The position numbers were made by a program, and so were the translations under genes. This document shows, one piece after another, positions 8,311 to 18,184 of a stretch of 64,000 nucleotides of DNA. The DNA is from Dyadobacter chenhuakuii. Lineage in GTDB: Bacteria; Bacteroidota; Bacteroidia; Cytophagales; Spirosomataceae. Location: positions 2,604,001 through 2,668,000 of the forward strand of contig NZ_CP098805.1 in the NCBI RefSeq assembly GCF_023821985.2, in the 5' to 3' direction. How positions within the stretch are numbered: position 1 is the stretch's first letter; every line of letters starts with the position of its first letter. The notes beneath the pieces were generated by a model. The model did not search any database. It had not been told where the DNA came from and was given only the letters and a program-made list of their open reading frames with translations.

Positions 8311-9099
8311 ATGGATTTACAATTAAAAGATAAAGTCGTCATCGTAACGGGTGGCGCAAAAGGGATTGGTGAAGGCATTGTGCATGTGCTGGCCAACGAG
8401 GGCGCTATTCCCGTTATAGTTGGCCGCAATGCTGCTGATAATCAAAAATTGGTTGACGAGCTTTCCGCCAAAGGAACGTCCTCATTCCAGGTGGTTGCCG
8501 AGCTTACCAGGCCCGAAGCTTGCGAGCAGGCCGTTGCAGCTGTTATAGAAAAATTCGGCCGCATCGACGGGCTGGTGAACAATGCAGGTGTAAATGATGG
8601 CGTGGGCCTCGAAAGTGGTAATTATGAAGCATTTATGGCTTCGTTGCATAAAAATGTTGTGCATTACTATCTCATGGCACATTATGCATTGCCAGCGCTG
8701 AAAGCTTCCAAAGGTTCCATTGTCAATATCAGTTCAAAAACGGCTGATACAGGTCAGGGAGGCACATCGGCTTACGCTGCATCCAACGGCGGACGCAATG
8801 CACTTACCCGTGAGTGGGCGGTGGAGCTCCTGAAATATGGTATCCGTGTCAATTCGGTTATTGTGGCTGAATGCTGGACGCCGCTCTATGAAAGATGGAT
8901 CGAAACGCTGCCCAATCCACAAGAAAAACTGGCTTCCATTACGGCGCACATTCCCTTGGAAAACCGGATGACAACGGCCGAAGAAATCGCTAATATGACT
9001 GTTTTTCTGCTGTCGCAACGTTCGAGTCATACAACGGGCCAGCTGATTTATGTGGACGGTGGTTATGTTCATCTGGATCGTGCGTTGGCTAACTCTTAA
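8311..9099 (+). CDS. SDR oxidoreductase, L-fucose dehydrogenase-like, catalytic Lys replaced
   Basis: This 262-residue classical short-chain dehydrogenase shows TGGAKGIG for NAD(P) binding, NNAG, ISSKT at the active-site Ser and a C-terminal DGGYVHLDRA as in sugar (L-fucose-type) SDRs. The YxxxK motif reads Tyr155-A-A-S-Asn159: codon AAC at 8785-8787 replaces the Lys that lowers the Tyr pKa and binds the nicotinamide ribose. Such a change usually cripples SDR catalysis. It sits between fucP and a zinc dehydrogenase. The start at 8311 is preferred over 8293 because the family begins with MDLxLKDKVV. It is either inactive, altered in mechanism, or affected by a sequence error. Confidence 0.8.
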   Translation: MDLQLKDKVVIVTGGAKGIGEGIVHVLANEGAIPVIVGRNAADNQKLVDELSAKGTSSFQVVAELTRPEACEQAVAAVIEKFGRIDGLVNNAGVNDGVGLESGNYEAFMASLHKNVVHYYLMAHYALPALKASKGSIVNISSKTADTGQGGTSAYAASNGGRNALTREWAVELLKYGIRVNSVIVAECWTPLYERWIETLPNPQEKLASITAHIPLENRMTTAEEIANMTVFLLSQRSSHTTGQLIYVDGGYVHLDRALANS

Positions 9100-9137
9100 T
9101 ATTCTCAACATAAAATAGAAGTTAATTCCATTCAGCT

Positions 9138-10154
9138 ATGGAGGTTTTGGTTTGTACAACACCCGGGGAATTTGCTTATCAGCAGGCAGAAAAACCAGCG
9201 TTAACCCCGGGGAATACCATTATAAAGATTAAAAGGATCGGCATTTGCGGGACAGATCTGCATGCTTTTGAGGGAACGCAGCCTTTTTTCAATTATCCGC
9301 GCATTCTCGGTCATGAACTGGCCGGGGAAATTGTCGAAACGGACGGAGCGCCGGGGTTTTCGGTTGGTGAAGCAGTTACTTTTATTCCTTATTTCAATTG
9401 TGGCAAATGCATTGCCTGCCGGAACAATAAGCCTAATTGCTGCACGAGCATCCGGGTTTCTGGGGTGCATATTGATGGCGGGATGTCTGAATATTTATCG
9501 GTTCCCTCCTATTCGCTCGTGCATGGAAACGGTTTGAGCTTTGACGAATTGGCGCTTGTTGAAATGCTTTCAATCGGCGCACACGGGATCAGGCGGGCAA
9601 ATGTGGAGCCAAATGAAACGGTGCTGGTCGTGGGTGCCGGGCCGATCGGGCTAGGAACGATGGAATTCGCGCGCATTGCCGGAGCGAATGTGATTGCGCT
9701 GGACATCAATGATGGAAGATTAGCCTTCTGCCGTGAAAAACTGGGCGTAGCACATACGATCAATGCATTGAATGACAATGTTTTGGAAAAATTGGCCGAA
9801 ATCACAAATGGCGACATGCCAACGGTTATCGTGGATGCAACGGGCAATCTGAGAGCGATTAACACCGCATTCAGTTACTTGGCACATGGCGGCAGATATG
9901 TGCTTGTGGGCCTCCAAAAAGGGGATATCAGTTTCAGTCATCCCGAATTCCACAAGCGGGAAGCCACATTAATGAGCAGCCGGAATGCTACCCGCGCTGA
10001 TTTTGAGCATGTGATCAGCAGTATGAAAAACAGCTTTATAGATCCTACCACTTACATTACGCACCGGGTGGCTTTTGGTCAGGTGAAGGACGAGTTTGAA
10101 GGCTGGCTGGATCCTGCGAATGGTGTGATCAAGGCGATGGTTTCTGTGGATTGA
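9138..10154 (+). CDS. Zinc-dependent sugar/alcohol dehydrogenase (MDR family)
   Basis: This 338-residue medium-chain dehydrogenase has the catalytic zinc residues Cys37 (GICGTD) and His59-Glu60 (GHE). The structural zinc cysteines are Cys88, Cys91, Cys94 and Cys102, and the Rossmann glycine motif VVGAGPIGLG follows. The family includes L-idonate, galactitol, sorbitol and threonine dehydrogenases that act on polyols or sugar acids with NAD. It is the third gene of the fucP unit, 38 bases after the SDR, so it probably oxidises the same sugar or a product of it. A terminator follows at 10178. The exact substrate is unknown. Confidence 0.85.
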   Translation: MEVLVCTTPGEFAYQQAEKPALTPGNTIIKIKRIGICGTDLHAFEGTQPFFNYPRILGHELAGEIVETDGAPGFSVGEAVTFIPYFNCGKCIACRNNKPNCCTSIRVSGVHIDGGMSEYLSVPSYSLVHGNGLSFDELALVEMLSIGAHGIRRANVEPNETVLVVGAGPIGLGTMEFARIAGANVIALDINDGRLAFCREKLGVAHTINALNDNVLEKLAEITNGDMPTVIVDATGNLRAINTAFSYLAHGGRYVLVGLQKGDISFSHPEFHKREATLMSSRNATRADFEHVISSMKNSFIDPTTYITHRVAFGQVKDEFEGWLDPANGVIKAMVSVD

Positions 10155-10177
10155 ACCGTTTGTTTTATTGTAATTAA

Positions 10178-10209
10178 AAAATGCCTGACTGTTTCAGATC
10201 AGGCATTTT
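10178..10209 (+). terminator. Terminator of the fucP-SDR-dehydrogenase unit
   Basis: An 11-bp perfect stem (10178-10188 with 10199-10209) with a ten-base loop lies 24 bases after the dehydrogenase stop. The arms end in AAAA/TTTT, so it can work on both strands. Confidence 0.75.
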
Positions 10210-10263
10210 GCTTTCATTTAGGGTGCGTATTTGCGTTAAGTTTGAACTTCAATGAGAAAAGCT

Positions 10264-10293
10264 GTTGAAATATTAATTACCCTCGTAATTTTG
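10264..10293 (+). promoter_or_regulatory. Candidate lepA promoter
   Basis: TAATTTTG at 10286-10293 is an exact Bacteroidota -7 element (TAnnTTTG). GTTG at 10264-10267 is a near match to the -33 TTTG, with an 18-base spacer. The lepA ATG is 56 bases downstream of the element. Confidence 0.5.
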
Positions 10294-10348
10294 CAGGTGT
10301 TTTGCCTCAGACTTTTACGAGCCAAACATTGGAACAGTAACTACTTTC

Positions 10349-12136
10349 ATGAAGAAAATCCGTAATTTTTGCATCATTGCCCATATTGACCACGGGAAAA
10401 GCACACTGGCAGACCGATTGCTGGAATTTACAAATACTGTAAGCAAACGCGAAATGCAGGCCCAGTTACTTGATAACATGGACCTGGAACGCGAGCGCGG
10501 CATCACGATCAAGAGCCACGCTATCCAAATGACTTATCCTTACAAAGGAGAAGAATATACATTCAACCTTATCGATACGCCGGGCCACGTCGACTTTTCT
10601 TATGAAGTTTCGCGCTCCATTGCTGCCTGCGAAGGCGCATTGCTGCTCGTGGATGCATCGCAGGGAACGGAAGCCCAGACGATCTCGAACTTATATCTGG
10701 CGATCAACCACGACCTGGTGATCATTCCGGTTTTAAATAAAATAGATTTACCGGGCGCTATGCCGGAGGAAATCAAGGATGAAATGGTCGATCTGCTCGG
10801 TTGCGATCGGGATGACATCATTCCTGCCAGCGGAAAAGAAGGAATCGGCATTGAGGCCATTCTGAACGCGATTGTAGAAAGAATTCCGGCTCCGGTAGGC
10901 GATCCGAAAGCACCTTTGCAAGCATTGATCTTCGACTCGGTTTTCAATTCGTATCGTGGGATCGAAGTTATTTTCCGGGTTAAAAACGGGACAATCAGAA
11001 AAGGCGATCGCGTTAAATTTATGGCGACGGGCAAGGAATACATTGCCGACGAGATCGGAACATTAGGTTTGGCACAAATCCCGAAGCAAGTGGTGGAATG
11101 CGGTGACGTAGGTTACCTGATCTCAGGGATTAAAGTGGCTAAGGAAGTTAAAGTAGGCGATACATTCACGCACATTGACAGGCCTGCAAGTGAAGGAATT
11201 GTAGGTTTTTCAGAGGTTAAGCCAATGGTTTTCGCCGGGATCTATCCGGTTGACACCAGCGAGTTTGAAGAGTTGCGTGAGGCCATGGAAAAACTGCAAC
11301 TGAATGATGCCGCGCTTGTTTGGGAACCGGAAACATCTGCGGCATTAGGCTTCGGGTTCCGTTGCGGATTCCTCGGAATGCTGCATATGGAGATCGTGCA
11401 GGAACGTCTGGAACGTGAGTTTGATATGACGGTTATCACCACGGTGCCTTCGGTGCAGTTCCGTGTGACGAATACAAAGAACCAGTTGTTGAACATCAGC
11501 GCGCCTTCGGAAATGCCTGATCCAAATCATATTAATTCGATTGAGGAGCCTTATATCAACGCACAGATCATCACGAAATCCGATTACATCGGCGCGATTC
11601 TGAACTTGTGTATGGACAAACGCGGCATTCTGAAAAACCAGGTTTACCTGACTTCGGAACGCGTTGAGCTTCAATTCCTTATTCCGCTTGCGGAGGTCGT
11701 TTTTGATTTCTTTGATAAACTAAAAACAATTTCCCGAGGTTATGCGTCTTTGGACTATGAACTGGCGGGTTACCAGGAATCGGACATGGTGAAGCTGGAC
11801 GTTATGCTGAATGGCGAGCCTGTTGATGCGCTTTCTGCCATCGTTCACCGATCAAAATCTTATGAATGGGGTAAAAAGCTTTGTGAAAAACTGAGAGAAC
11901 TGATCCCGCGCCAGATGTTTGAAATCGCTATCCAGGCGGCAATCGGTCAAAAGATCATTGCGCGTGAAACGGTGAAAGCGATGCGGAAAGACGTTTTGGC
12001 GAAATGCTACGGCGGTGATATTTCCCGTAAAAGGAAGCTTTTGGAGAAGCAGAAAAAGGGTAAAAAACGCATGCGCCAGGTTGGTAATGTGGAAATCCCG
12101 CAGGAGGCGTTTATGGCCGTATTGAAAATCAATTGA
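10349..12136 (+). CDS. lepA: Elongation factor 4 (LepA)
   Basis: This 595-residue translational GTPase acts at the ribosome, where it back-translocates or remodels stalled initiation and elongation complexes. The G1 motif AHIDHGKST (11-19), RGITI in switch I, DTPGHVDF in G3 and NKIDLP in G4 are all intact. The C-terminal LepA-specific domain is present with [26 protein letters not shown] (read in two parts). Length matches the family (about 595-600). Start and stop are clear. The gene is preceded by a terminator and by its own candidate promoter, so it is a single unit. Confidence 0.98.
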   Translation: MKKIRNFCIIAHIDHGKSTLADRLLEFTNTVSKREMQAQLLDNMDLERERGITIKSHAIQMTYPYKGEEYTFNLIDTPGHVDFSYEVSRSIAACEGALLLVDASQGTEAQTISNLYLAINHDLVIIPVLNKIDLPGAMPEEIKDEMVDLLGCDRDDIIPASGKEGIGIEAILNAIVERIPAPVGDPKAPLQALIFDSVFNSYRGIEVIFRVKNGTIRKGDRVKFMATGKEYIADEIGTLGLAQIPKQVVECGDVGYLISGIKVAKEVKVGDTFTHIDRPASEGIVGFSEVKPMVFAGIYPVDTSEFEELREAMEKLQLNDAALVWEPETSAALGFGFRCGFLGMLHMEIVQERLEREFDMTVITTVPSVQFRVTNTKNQLLNISAPSEMPDPNHINSIEEPYINAQIITKSDYIGAILNLCMDKRGILKNQVYLTSERVELQFLIPLAEVVFDFFDKLKTISRGYASLDYELAGYQESDMVKLDVMLNGEPVDALSAIVHRSKSYEWGKKLCEKLRELIPRQMFEIAIQAAIGQKIIARETVKAMRKDVLAKCYGGDISRKRKLLEKQKKGKKRMRQVGNVEIPQEAFMAVLKIN

Positions 12137-12215
12137 TTAAATCATAAATATTCAGCCGAGCGCTGTCCTGGTCAATTTTATGGCGTGAAAGGCAAGACCT
12201 ATCCGCGTTTTGTTG

Positions 12216-12223
12216 TAATTTTG
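12216..12223 (+). promoter_or_regulatory. Candidate -7 element for the PDH E2 gene
   Basis: TAATTTTG at 12216-12223 fits TAnnTTTG exactly and lies 51 bases before the E2 start. No convincing -33 TTTG is seen at the right distance, so confidence is modest. Confidence 0.4.
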
Positions 12224-12273
12224 ACTGAATTCAAATTTTTAGACCAAGAAACTAAAATACCTTAACAAGCGAT

Positions 12274-13983
12274 ATGGCAGAAGTAATTCGTATGCCCAAG
12301 ATGAGCGACACCATGGAAGAAGGTGTTATCGCAGAATGGCACAAAAAAGTTGGCGATAAAATAAAATCAGGTGAAATTATTGCTGAGGTGGAAACTGACA
12401 AAGCAACTATGGATCTTGAGTCCTATTATGACGGCACTCTTCTATACATTGGTGTTAACAAGGGCGATGCGGTTCCGATAGACGGCATTATGGCGGTTGT
12501 TGGTTCCGAAGGCGAAGACTATAAGTCGTTGCTCGAAGGTGGAAGCACAAATGGTGCAGCGAAAGCAGAGGCAAGTGCAGAACCGGCCAAAGAAGAAGCA
12601 AAACCAGCCGCTGCCATTGAAACGGCGACGCCGGAACCTGCAAAGAAAGCAGCTCCTGCGGCCCCAGCTGAGAAAATCAACGCAGTCGTTGTCAGAATGC
12701 CGAAGATGAGCGACACGATGGAAGAGGGAACATTGGTAGGATGGCAGAAAAAGGTTGGAGATAAAGTAAAATCAGGTGACATCCTGGCCGAAGTTGAAAC
12801 TGACAAGGCGACGATGGAGCTGGAAGCGTACGAAGACGGAACGCTGCTATATATCGGAATTAAAGACGGCGAATCTGTTCCTGTTGACGGCATTATCGCG
12901 GTTATCGGTGAAGAGGGCGCTAATGTAGAAGCATTGCTGGCCCGTGAAAACGGTGAAGGTGGTGCGGAAGTTGAAAACATTGATGCAACCGACGAAGGCA
13001 AAGCGGCTCCTGCTGCTGAGTCCGGTTCAAATGGCGTTGACAAAACGGTTTCTGTCGCTGATTCCGGTGACAGGATCAAGGCATCACCATTGGCTAAACG
13101 TCTGGCAGACGAAAAAGGAATTGATCTGAGCCAGGTTGGCGGCAGTGGCGACAACGGTCGCATCGTGAAACGCGATGTGGATGAGTTCAAACCTGCTGCG
13201 GCAGCCCCTGCTGCAAAAACAGAAGCGCCTGCTCAGGCGGCATCTGCGTCAGCTCCTGCTGCGAAATCTGAACAGTCTGCTGCAAGCGCCCCAGCAAATG
13301 GTGACTTCACAGATTCGCCTATCTCGCAAATGCGTAAAACCATCGCCCGCAGACTGAGCGACAGCTTGTTCACCGCGCCGCATTTCTATGTGACAATGGA
13401 AATCAACATGGATAAGGCCATGGCATTGCGTCCGCAACTGAACGAGGTGAGCCCTGCTAAGATCTCTTTCAATGATATGGTGATCAAAGCTTGCGCAGTG
13501 GCGTTGAAACAACATCCTGCCGTTAACTCAGCTTGGTTGGGAGACAAAATCAGAAGATACAATTACGTAAATATCGGTGTGGCCGTAGCGGTTGACGAAG
13601 GTCTCCTCGTTCCGGTGATCCGTGATGCCGACAAGAAAACATTGTCGACAATTTCCGGGGAAGTGAAAGATCTTGCCGGCAAAGCGAAAGACAAAAAGTT
13701 GCAGCCTAAGGACTGGGAAGGAAATACATTCTCGATCTCAAACCTGGGCATGTTCGGTGTAGATGAATTTACTGCGATCATTAACCCGCCGGATTCCTGC
13801 ATCCTGGCCATCGGCGCGATCAAGAAAGTCGCAGCTTTCAAAGAAGATGGAACGGTCTATCCGCAAAACATCATGAAAGTAACCCTTTCTGCTGACCACC
13901 GCGTTGTAGACGGAGCATTAGGCGCTCAGTTCCTGCTAACAGTGAAAAAGCTGCTTGAAGAGCCGATGAGTATGTTGGTATAA
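12274..13983 (+). CDS. aceF: Pyruvate dehydrogenase complex E2, dihydrolipoamide acetyltransferase
   Basis: This 569-residue E2 subunit transfers acetyl groups from lipoamide to CoA. Two N-terminal lipoyl domains are present with the lipoylated Lys43 and Lys178, both in VETDKATM. Ala/Pro/Glu-rich linkers follow. The peripheral subunit-binding domain is around 268-305 (ASPLAKRLADEKGIDLSQV). The C-terminal catalytic domain ends with DHRVVDGALGAQFL, where His542 and Asp546 are the active-site pair. The two lipoyl domains are near-duplicates. E1 and E3 genes are not adjacent. 2-oxoglutarate or branched-chain E2 enzymes are less likely because of the double lipoyl domain and the PDH-type sequence. 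Confidence 0.93.
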   Translation: MAEVIRMPKMSDTMEEGVIAEWHKKVGDKIKSGEIIAEVETDKATMDLESYYDGTLLYIGVNKGDAVPIDGIMAVVGSEGEDYKSLLEGGSTNGAAKAEASAEPAKEEAKPAAAIETATPEPAKKAAPAAPAEKINAVVVRMPKMSDTMEEGTLVGWQKKVGDKVKSGDILAEVETDKATMELEAYEDGTLLYIGIKDGESVPVDGIIAVIGEEGANVEALLARENGEGGAEVENIDATDEGKAAPAAESGSNGVDKTVSVADSGDRIKASPLAKRLADEKGIDLSQVGGSGDNGRIVKRDVDEFKPAAAAPAAKTEAPAQAASASAPAAKSEQSAASAPANGDFTDSPISQMRKTIARRLSDSLFTAPHFYVTMEINMDKAMALRPQLNEVSPAKISFNDMVIKACAVALKQHPAVNSAWLGDKIRRYNYVNIGVAVAVDEGLLVPVIRDADKKTLSTISGEVKDLAGKAKDKKLQPKDWEGNTFSISNLGMFGVDEFTAIINPPDSCILAIGAIKKVAAFKEDGTVYPQNIMKVTLSADHRVVDGALGAQFLLTVKKLLEEPMSMLV

Positions 13984-14016
13984 AAGAGTTATTTATTATT
14001 CAAACAAAAACACACT

Positions 14017-14490
14017 ATGAATGCAGACAGAAGATTAGATCAGTTGGAGCCGGTTATTTCTGAACTATTAATAAAGCAGGATAGAACAGATAAGAAAGTT
14101 GACAACCTTACTTTTATGGTGTCAAACATAACTGAGTTGGTTATTACGCAAAATGAGAACATTACATTTTTGCTTAAAAATCAGCTTCAAATGTCCGGAA
14201 GGATTGGTAATATTGAAATTAGACTGGATGGAATGGACTCGCAGTTTAAAGACGTGCTCTCAAACCAGGACTCGTTAAAAGCGGCTCAAAGTTTAATCTC
14301 CGAAAAACAGGAAGCAATGTTTATTACACAGGAATCAATGTCGGCTAAGCAGGATTTTTTGTCTAGAATGCAAGAGTCAATGTTGACCGAGCAACAGATG
14401 ATATCCGCTAAACAGGATTTCCTATCGAGAATGCAGGAAACTATACTTGCTAAGCAGGATTTGATCCTTGACTTCATTAAAAAGGAGTAG
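14017..14490 (+). CDS. Small coiled-coil protein with 21-residue repeats, function unknown
   Basis: This 157-residue protein has no recognised domain, no signal peptide and no membrane segment. It is rich in Gln, Glu, Lys, Ser and Met and almost surely a long alpha-helical coiled coil. Its C-terminal third contains two near copies of SAKQDFLSRMQESM (DNA 14341-14382 and 14404-14445), 63 bp or exactly three heptads apart. A partial third copy (LAKQD) follows. It lies 33 bases after the E2 gene and before a terminator, so it may be co-transcribed with it. Base composition is more AT-rich than in the E2 gene. Function cannot be inferred. Confidence 0.7.
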   Translation: MNADRRLDQLEPVISELLIKQDRTDKKVDNLTFMVSNITELVITQNENITFLLKNQLQMSGRIGNIEIRLDGMDSQFKDVLSNQDSLKAAQSLISEKQEAMFITQESMSAKQDFLSRMQESMLTEQQMISAKQDFLSRMQETILAKQDLILDFIKKE

Positions 14491-14520
14491 ATTTCAATTG
14501 TAATGATTTAATAAATGTAC

Positions 14521-14556
14521 AAAGTGTCAGGTTTTCCGACCTGGCACTTTTGTTTT
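14521..14556 (+). terminator. Terminator after the coiled-coil gene
   Basis: A 12-bp stem (14521-14532 with 14539-14550, one G-T pair) with a six-base loop is followed by TTTTGTTTT. It lies 30 bases after the stop codon at 14490. Confidence 0.85.
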
Positions 14557-14591
14557 GTGAGGGGTTTTACGAATTAGTATAAAATCAATTT

Positions 14592-15131
14592 ATGGAAAAA
14601 ATACATGCTACCACCGTCTTGGGGGTGCTTCATAACGGAACGGTTTCCTTGGGCGCGGATGGCCAGGCTACAATGGGTAATACAGTTGCTAAAAGCAATG
14701 TGAAAAAGATCCGGACGCTCATGGGCGGCAAAATTCTTGTGGGCTTTGCGGGGTCCACAGCAGATGCTTTTACGCTTCTTGAAAAATTCGAAGAAAAGTT
14801 GAATGCATACGGCGGCAATATGAAACGCGCTGCAATAGAATTAGCAAAAGATTGGCGGACAGACCGTTACCTGCGCAAGTTGGAAGCCATGATGATCACA
14901 GCCAACAAGGAAGAAATCCTCGTGATCTCAGGAACTGGCGATGTGCTTGAACCAGAAAACGGCATTGCAGCCATCGGATCGGGCGGGAATTATGCGTTGT
15001 CAGCTGCACAAGCATTGAAAAAACATGCAGGACACCTTACTGCGGAAGAGATGGTGCGCGAAGGATTAACGGTTGCAGCAGACCTTTGCATTTATACAAA
15101 TCACAACCTGGTAATCGAAAAAGTGCAGTAA
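14592..15131 (+). CDS. hslV: ATP-dependent protease subunit HslV
   Basis: This 179-residue protein is the peptidase subunit of the HslUV (ClpQY) protease and is related to proteasome beta subunits. The N-terminus [12 protein letters not shown] shows the short propeptide and the nucleophile Thr7, exposed after cleavage. GADGQATMG and a [17 protein letters not shown] segment are typical. It forms a double hexamer capped by HslU. The hslU gene is not next to it in this window; the next gene is convergent dacB, one base away. Assignment is firm. Confidence 0.95.
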   Translation: MEKIHATTVLGVLHNGTVSLGADGQATMGNTVAKSNVKKIRTLMGGKILVGFAGSTADAFTLLEKFEEKLNAYGGNMKRAAIELAKDWRTDRYLRKLEAMMITANKEEILVISGTGDVLEPENGIAAIGSGGNYALSAAQALKKHAGHLTAEEMVREGLTVAADLCIYTNHNLVIEKVQ

Positions 15132-15132
15132 G

Positions 15133-16605
15133 TTATAATTCAGCCATTAATGTCATGATTTTCACCAGTGAATCGGAAATCATGCGGTTGCTGCCCGGCA
15201 TGTATTTGTGGGCAATGATTGAAAAGCTGAGCAACGAACCTGATTTGGACGTGACATAACCGGCATAAGCGCGGGTTCCTTCAATAGACCCGCTCTTAAC
15301 ATGCATATTCCCAGCGGCTTTCGTGCCCTTACCAAGGTTCCGGACGGTGCCATTCAAGCCGAGGACGGCAATGCTCTTGTAAAAATCATTGAAACTGGCA
15401 TCCTTGTTGGCGACGTTCAGAATGTCTGTCAGGCTGTGGGTTGTGATGGAGCCGGACGGTGACAGGCCACTCCCGTCTTTGATATAAAATCCCCTCAAAT
15501 CCGCTCCTTTACCCGACCAGTAAGCTGTTATGGCCTTGGCTGCATCATCAAATGCTGCATTTCCGGCAAGTCGTTTGCCGGCTTGCTTAAAAAGTGCGTC
15601 GGCGTACAAGTTAACGCTCCAAAAATTAGTTTGCTGGCAAAGATCTCGCAACGGCGGTGACTCGTATTTGTCCAGCACAACCTTCGGATTGGCAAACGCG
15701 GCAGGCATTCCGGGCTGCGGCACTTTGTTCTCTCCTATTCCGATGGCGGCGTTTAACAAACTATTTTTCAATGCAAAAGCCACATATTCAGCTGCATTGG
15801 GAATCGAACCTTTTACTGTAAACACTGCCGGGCCGGCAGGGATTGTGCCGGTAAGGACGACCTCATTGCCCAGCGGACTGCTGTAAACAATGGTCTTATC
15901 CCCAGAGCCTTTCTCACCCGTTGTTACCTTATTGACAAATGTCAGGTAAGGAATGGCTGGCTCGATACCAACAAATGTGGTGGGATCGCCAAAGTCCGCG
16001 CCGGGCTTGAATTTAATTTTGTACAAATTTTCGTTGAAATTCAATCCTGAAACACCTGCTCCGTAATAATTCCCCAAATCCCCCCAGATCCAGGTGCTGG
16101 CAACGGTTTCGGCATCGAAAAAGGAGGCGTCGGGAATGATACTGCCTTTGATATACCGGACGCCCGTTTTCTTAACCGCTGCAACCCAACGGGTAATGAC
16201 CTCGTTTGCTGTGGGATACCCCTTGAAACGTTCACTTCCCAGCGACGGATCGCCGGTTCCGTGAATGTATACATTACCGATTAATGTGTCGTTTCTGATG
16301 ATCCCGTCGTGTTCCAGAAATGTTTGAAATTTGAAATCACCACCAAAAACCGCCAGCGCTGTGGCTGTTGAGACTAATTTTAATGTGGAAGCGGATGGCA
16401 ATGAGCGTTCGGTATTCAATGCGAAAACATTTGAGGCATCCTTTACTTTTTTTACACTCAGGGAAAGGGAACCGCTTCGCATCAATTCACTGTTTTCGAG
16501 TTCCAGCACGGCATCGCGGAGGTTATTGAGCGCGATACTGTCTATATTTTGAGCATTGGCATTTAAACAGAAAAAAAGAAAAAACAAAAACAGGCCGGAT
16601 TTCAT
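15133..16605 (-). CDS. dacB: D-alanyl-D-alanine carboxypeptidase/endopeptidase, PBP4 type (S13)
   Basis: This 490-residue periplasmic protein starts with a signal peptide, MKSGLFLFFLFFCLNANAQ. Family S13 motifs are SxxK with Ser73 and Lys76 (SASTLKLVST), the second motif SGLSPSG, and a KSG box (HVKSGSIEG) near the C-terminus. Such enzymes trim D-Ala from, or cut cross-links in, peptidoglycan. The length is that of PBP4 with its inserted domains. The gene is convergent with hslV and divergent from the beta-CASP gene at 16726. A promoter-like pair lies at 16648-16676. Confidence 0.92.
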   Translation of the reverse strand: MKSGLFLFFLFFCLNANAQNIDSIALNNLRDAVLELENSELMRSGSLSLSVKKVKDASNVFALNTERSLPSASTLKLVSTATALAVFGGDFKFQTFLEHDGIIRNDTLIGNVYIHGTGDPSLGSERFKGYPTANEVITRWVAAVKKTGVRYIKGSIIPDASFFDAETVASTWIWGDLGNYYGAGVSGLNFNENLYKIKFKPGADFGDPTTFVGIEPAIPYLTFVNKVTTGEKGSGDKTIVYSSPLGNEVVLTGTIPAGPAVFTVKGSIPNAAEYVAFALKNSLLNAAIGIGENKVPQPGMPAAFANPKVVLDKYESPPLRDLCQQTNFWSVNLYADALFKQAGKRLAGNAAFDDAAKAITAYWSGKGADLRGFYIKDGSGLSPSGSITTHSLTDILNVANKDASFNDFYKSIAVLGLNGTVRNLGKGTKAAGNMHVKSGSIEGTRAYAGYVTSKSGSLLSFSIIAHKYMPGSNRMISDSLVKIMTLMAEL

Positions 16606-16647
16606 ATTAGTTTAGCAGGGTGACTTTCGCACAGAAAGAGAAGATAC

Positions 16648-16676
16648 CAAATCTAAACTAGTAAGTAATCTCCAAA
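16648..16676 (-). promoter_or_regulatory. Candidate dacB promoter
   Basis: On the minus strand TAGATTTG (16655-16648) is an exact -7 element and TTTG (16676-16673) a -33 element, 17 bases apart. The dacB start lies 42 bases downstream. The plus-strand element for the divergent gene is at 16694. Confidence 0.5.
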
Positions 16677-16693
16677 TCTCAGCCGGTTTTTGG

Positions 16694-16701
16694 TACTTTT
16701 G
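16694..16701 (+). promoter_or_regulatory. Candidate -7 element for the beta-CASP gene
   Basis: TACTTTTG at 16694-16701 fits TAnnTTTG exactly, 24 bases before the ATG at 16726. No TTTG is seen at the -33 distance. Confidence 0.4.
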
Positions 16702-16725
16702 TAAGATACACCCCATTTCCAACGT

Positions 16726-18150
16726 ATGAAATTGACATTTTGGGGAGCTGCGCAGCAGGTGACAGGTAGCATGTTTCTTTTAGAGACAGACGATTACCGA
16801 ATTTTAATTGACTGCGGCTCTGACTTTGACTTAGACGAGATCGGTAGAAAAACCAGGTATGAGGAGCAAAAAAGTGTATTCCCATTTGATGCGAGTTTAA
16901 TCAATACAGTACTTTTAACACACGCTCACATTGACCATTCGGGCAACATTCCGAATCTGTATAAATATGGATTTGAAGGAAGGGTTGTTTGTACTGAGCC
17001 TACCCTGGCGCTCACTTCACTGCTTTTAAGAGATGCCGCTAACCTGCATCAGAAACGCCTGAATGCCCGTATGAACGGTTCTTCCAAGAAAAGAGGCAAG
17101 AAAAAGAAGGAGGTTCCGATGGATTATTTCGTTGAAAAGAACGTAAATGAGGCATTGGACAACTTCGTGCCGGTCGCTTTCGGCCAGCGCTATCGCATTG
17201 CAGATAATGTAACCATCGTTTTCTACGCGGCCGGGCATTTGCTGGGCGCCGCGCATATTGTGCTCGAAGTTTATGAAGATGGCGAAAAAAAGCGAATCTG
17301 CTTTTCCGGGGACATCGGCCGGAGCAATTATCCGCTGCTAATTGATCCCCAGGAAATCCCGCAGGTTGATTATTTGATCTGCGAATCCACTTACGGAAAC
17401 CGTCTGCATGAGGACCAGGGCTCGCCCGCGGAAGCGTTAGCAGATGTGATCAAACGAACTTGCATTGATATTCCGGGCAGGTTAATTATTCCTTCGTTCA
17501 GTGTGGGCCGCACGCAGGCGCTCCTTTACACATTGAATAAGATCTACATGGATCATTCATTTCCAAACTTAAAGGTGTTCTCAGACAGTCCGCTGGCGCA
17601 TAGCAGCACGAAAGTGTACCAGCGCCACGTGCGTCTGCTGAATAAGGAAGCACGCACTTTTCAGGACGATAATGACATGCTCTTTGATTTTGACAACCTT
17701 ATCTATCTCGAAAGCTCGGATGCCAGCAAGGCTGTTTCCAACTACAACGAACCCTGCATTATCATCTCGTCTTCGGGTATGGTCCAGGGCGGTCGTGTGG
17801 AGCAGCACGTGGAGGCTAATATTGGCAACCCTTATGCCACGATCCTGATGATCGGATATGCTTCTGAGGGAACATTGGGATGGCGGCTTCTGAATGGACA
17901 GGACACAATTTCAATTCGCGGAAAGCAGCTGCCCGTCTTGGCTAATATTGAAAAAATTGACGTATTTAGCGGCCACGGAGATCAGAATGATTTATTGAAA
18001 TTCATCAAATTACAAGATCCGGAAAAGCTGAAAGGCATTTTTCTGGTACACGGAGAACAGCAAAGCATGGCTGATTTCCAAAGTAAAATTCAAGAAAACG
18101 GCTATAAATCGGTAGAAATACCATTGAGGGGACGCACTTACGAACTTTAA
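16726..18150 (+). CDS. Metallo-beta-lactamase-fold RNase-like protein with beta-CASP domain
   Basis: This 474-residue protein has the metal motif THAHIDHSG (His66, His68, Asp70, His71). [12 protein letters not shown] supplies a further Asp ligand. The beta-CASP domain follows, with the [19 protein letters not shown] segment and [14 protein letters not shown]. The C-terminal [13 protein letters not shown] and FLVHGEQ carry the last His motifs. The family (YsgA/CPSF-73-like) comprises RNA endo- or exonucleases. It starts a plus-strand run with accA 34 bases downstream. It is not RNase J, which is longer and has a different C-terminus. RNA as substrate is inferred from the family. Confidence 0.88.
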   Translation: MKLTFWGAAQQVTGSMFLLETDDYRILIDCGSDFDLDEIGRKTRYEEQKSVFPFDASLINTVLLTHAHIDHSGNIPNLYKYGFEGRVVCTEPTLALTSLLLRDAANLHQKRLNARMNGSSKKRGKKKKEVPMDYFVEKNVNEALDNFVPVAFGQRYRIADNVTIVFYAAGHLLGAAHIVLEVYEDGEKKRICFSGDIGRSNYPLLIDPQEIPQVDYLICESTYGNRLHEDQGSPAEALADVIKRTCIDIPGRLIIPSFSVGRTQALLYTLNKIYMDHSFPNLKVFSDSPLAHSSTKVYQRHVRLLNKEARTFQDDNDMLFDFDNLIYLESSDASKAVSNYNEPCIIISSSGMVQGGRVEQHVEANIGNPYATILMIGYASEGTLGWRLLNGQDTISIRGKQLPVLANIEKIDVFSGHGDQNDLLKFIKLQDPEKLKGIFLVHGEQQSMADFQSKIQENGYKSVEIPLRGRTYEL

Positions 18151-18184
18151 GCTGCCCCGCTGCCAGACAAACAAGAACCTGAAT

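Noticed and set aside
12519-13190. A 223-codon minus-strand frame inside the E2 gene
   Set aside because: It is antisense to Ala/Pro-rich linkers; composition alone keeps it open.
14592-15131. HslV without adjacent HslU as a sign of a lost protease
   Set aside because: The two genes are often separate in Bacteroidota, so absence here says little.
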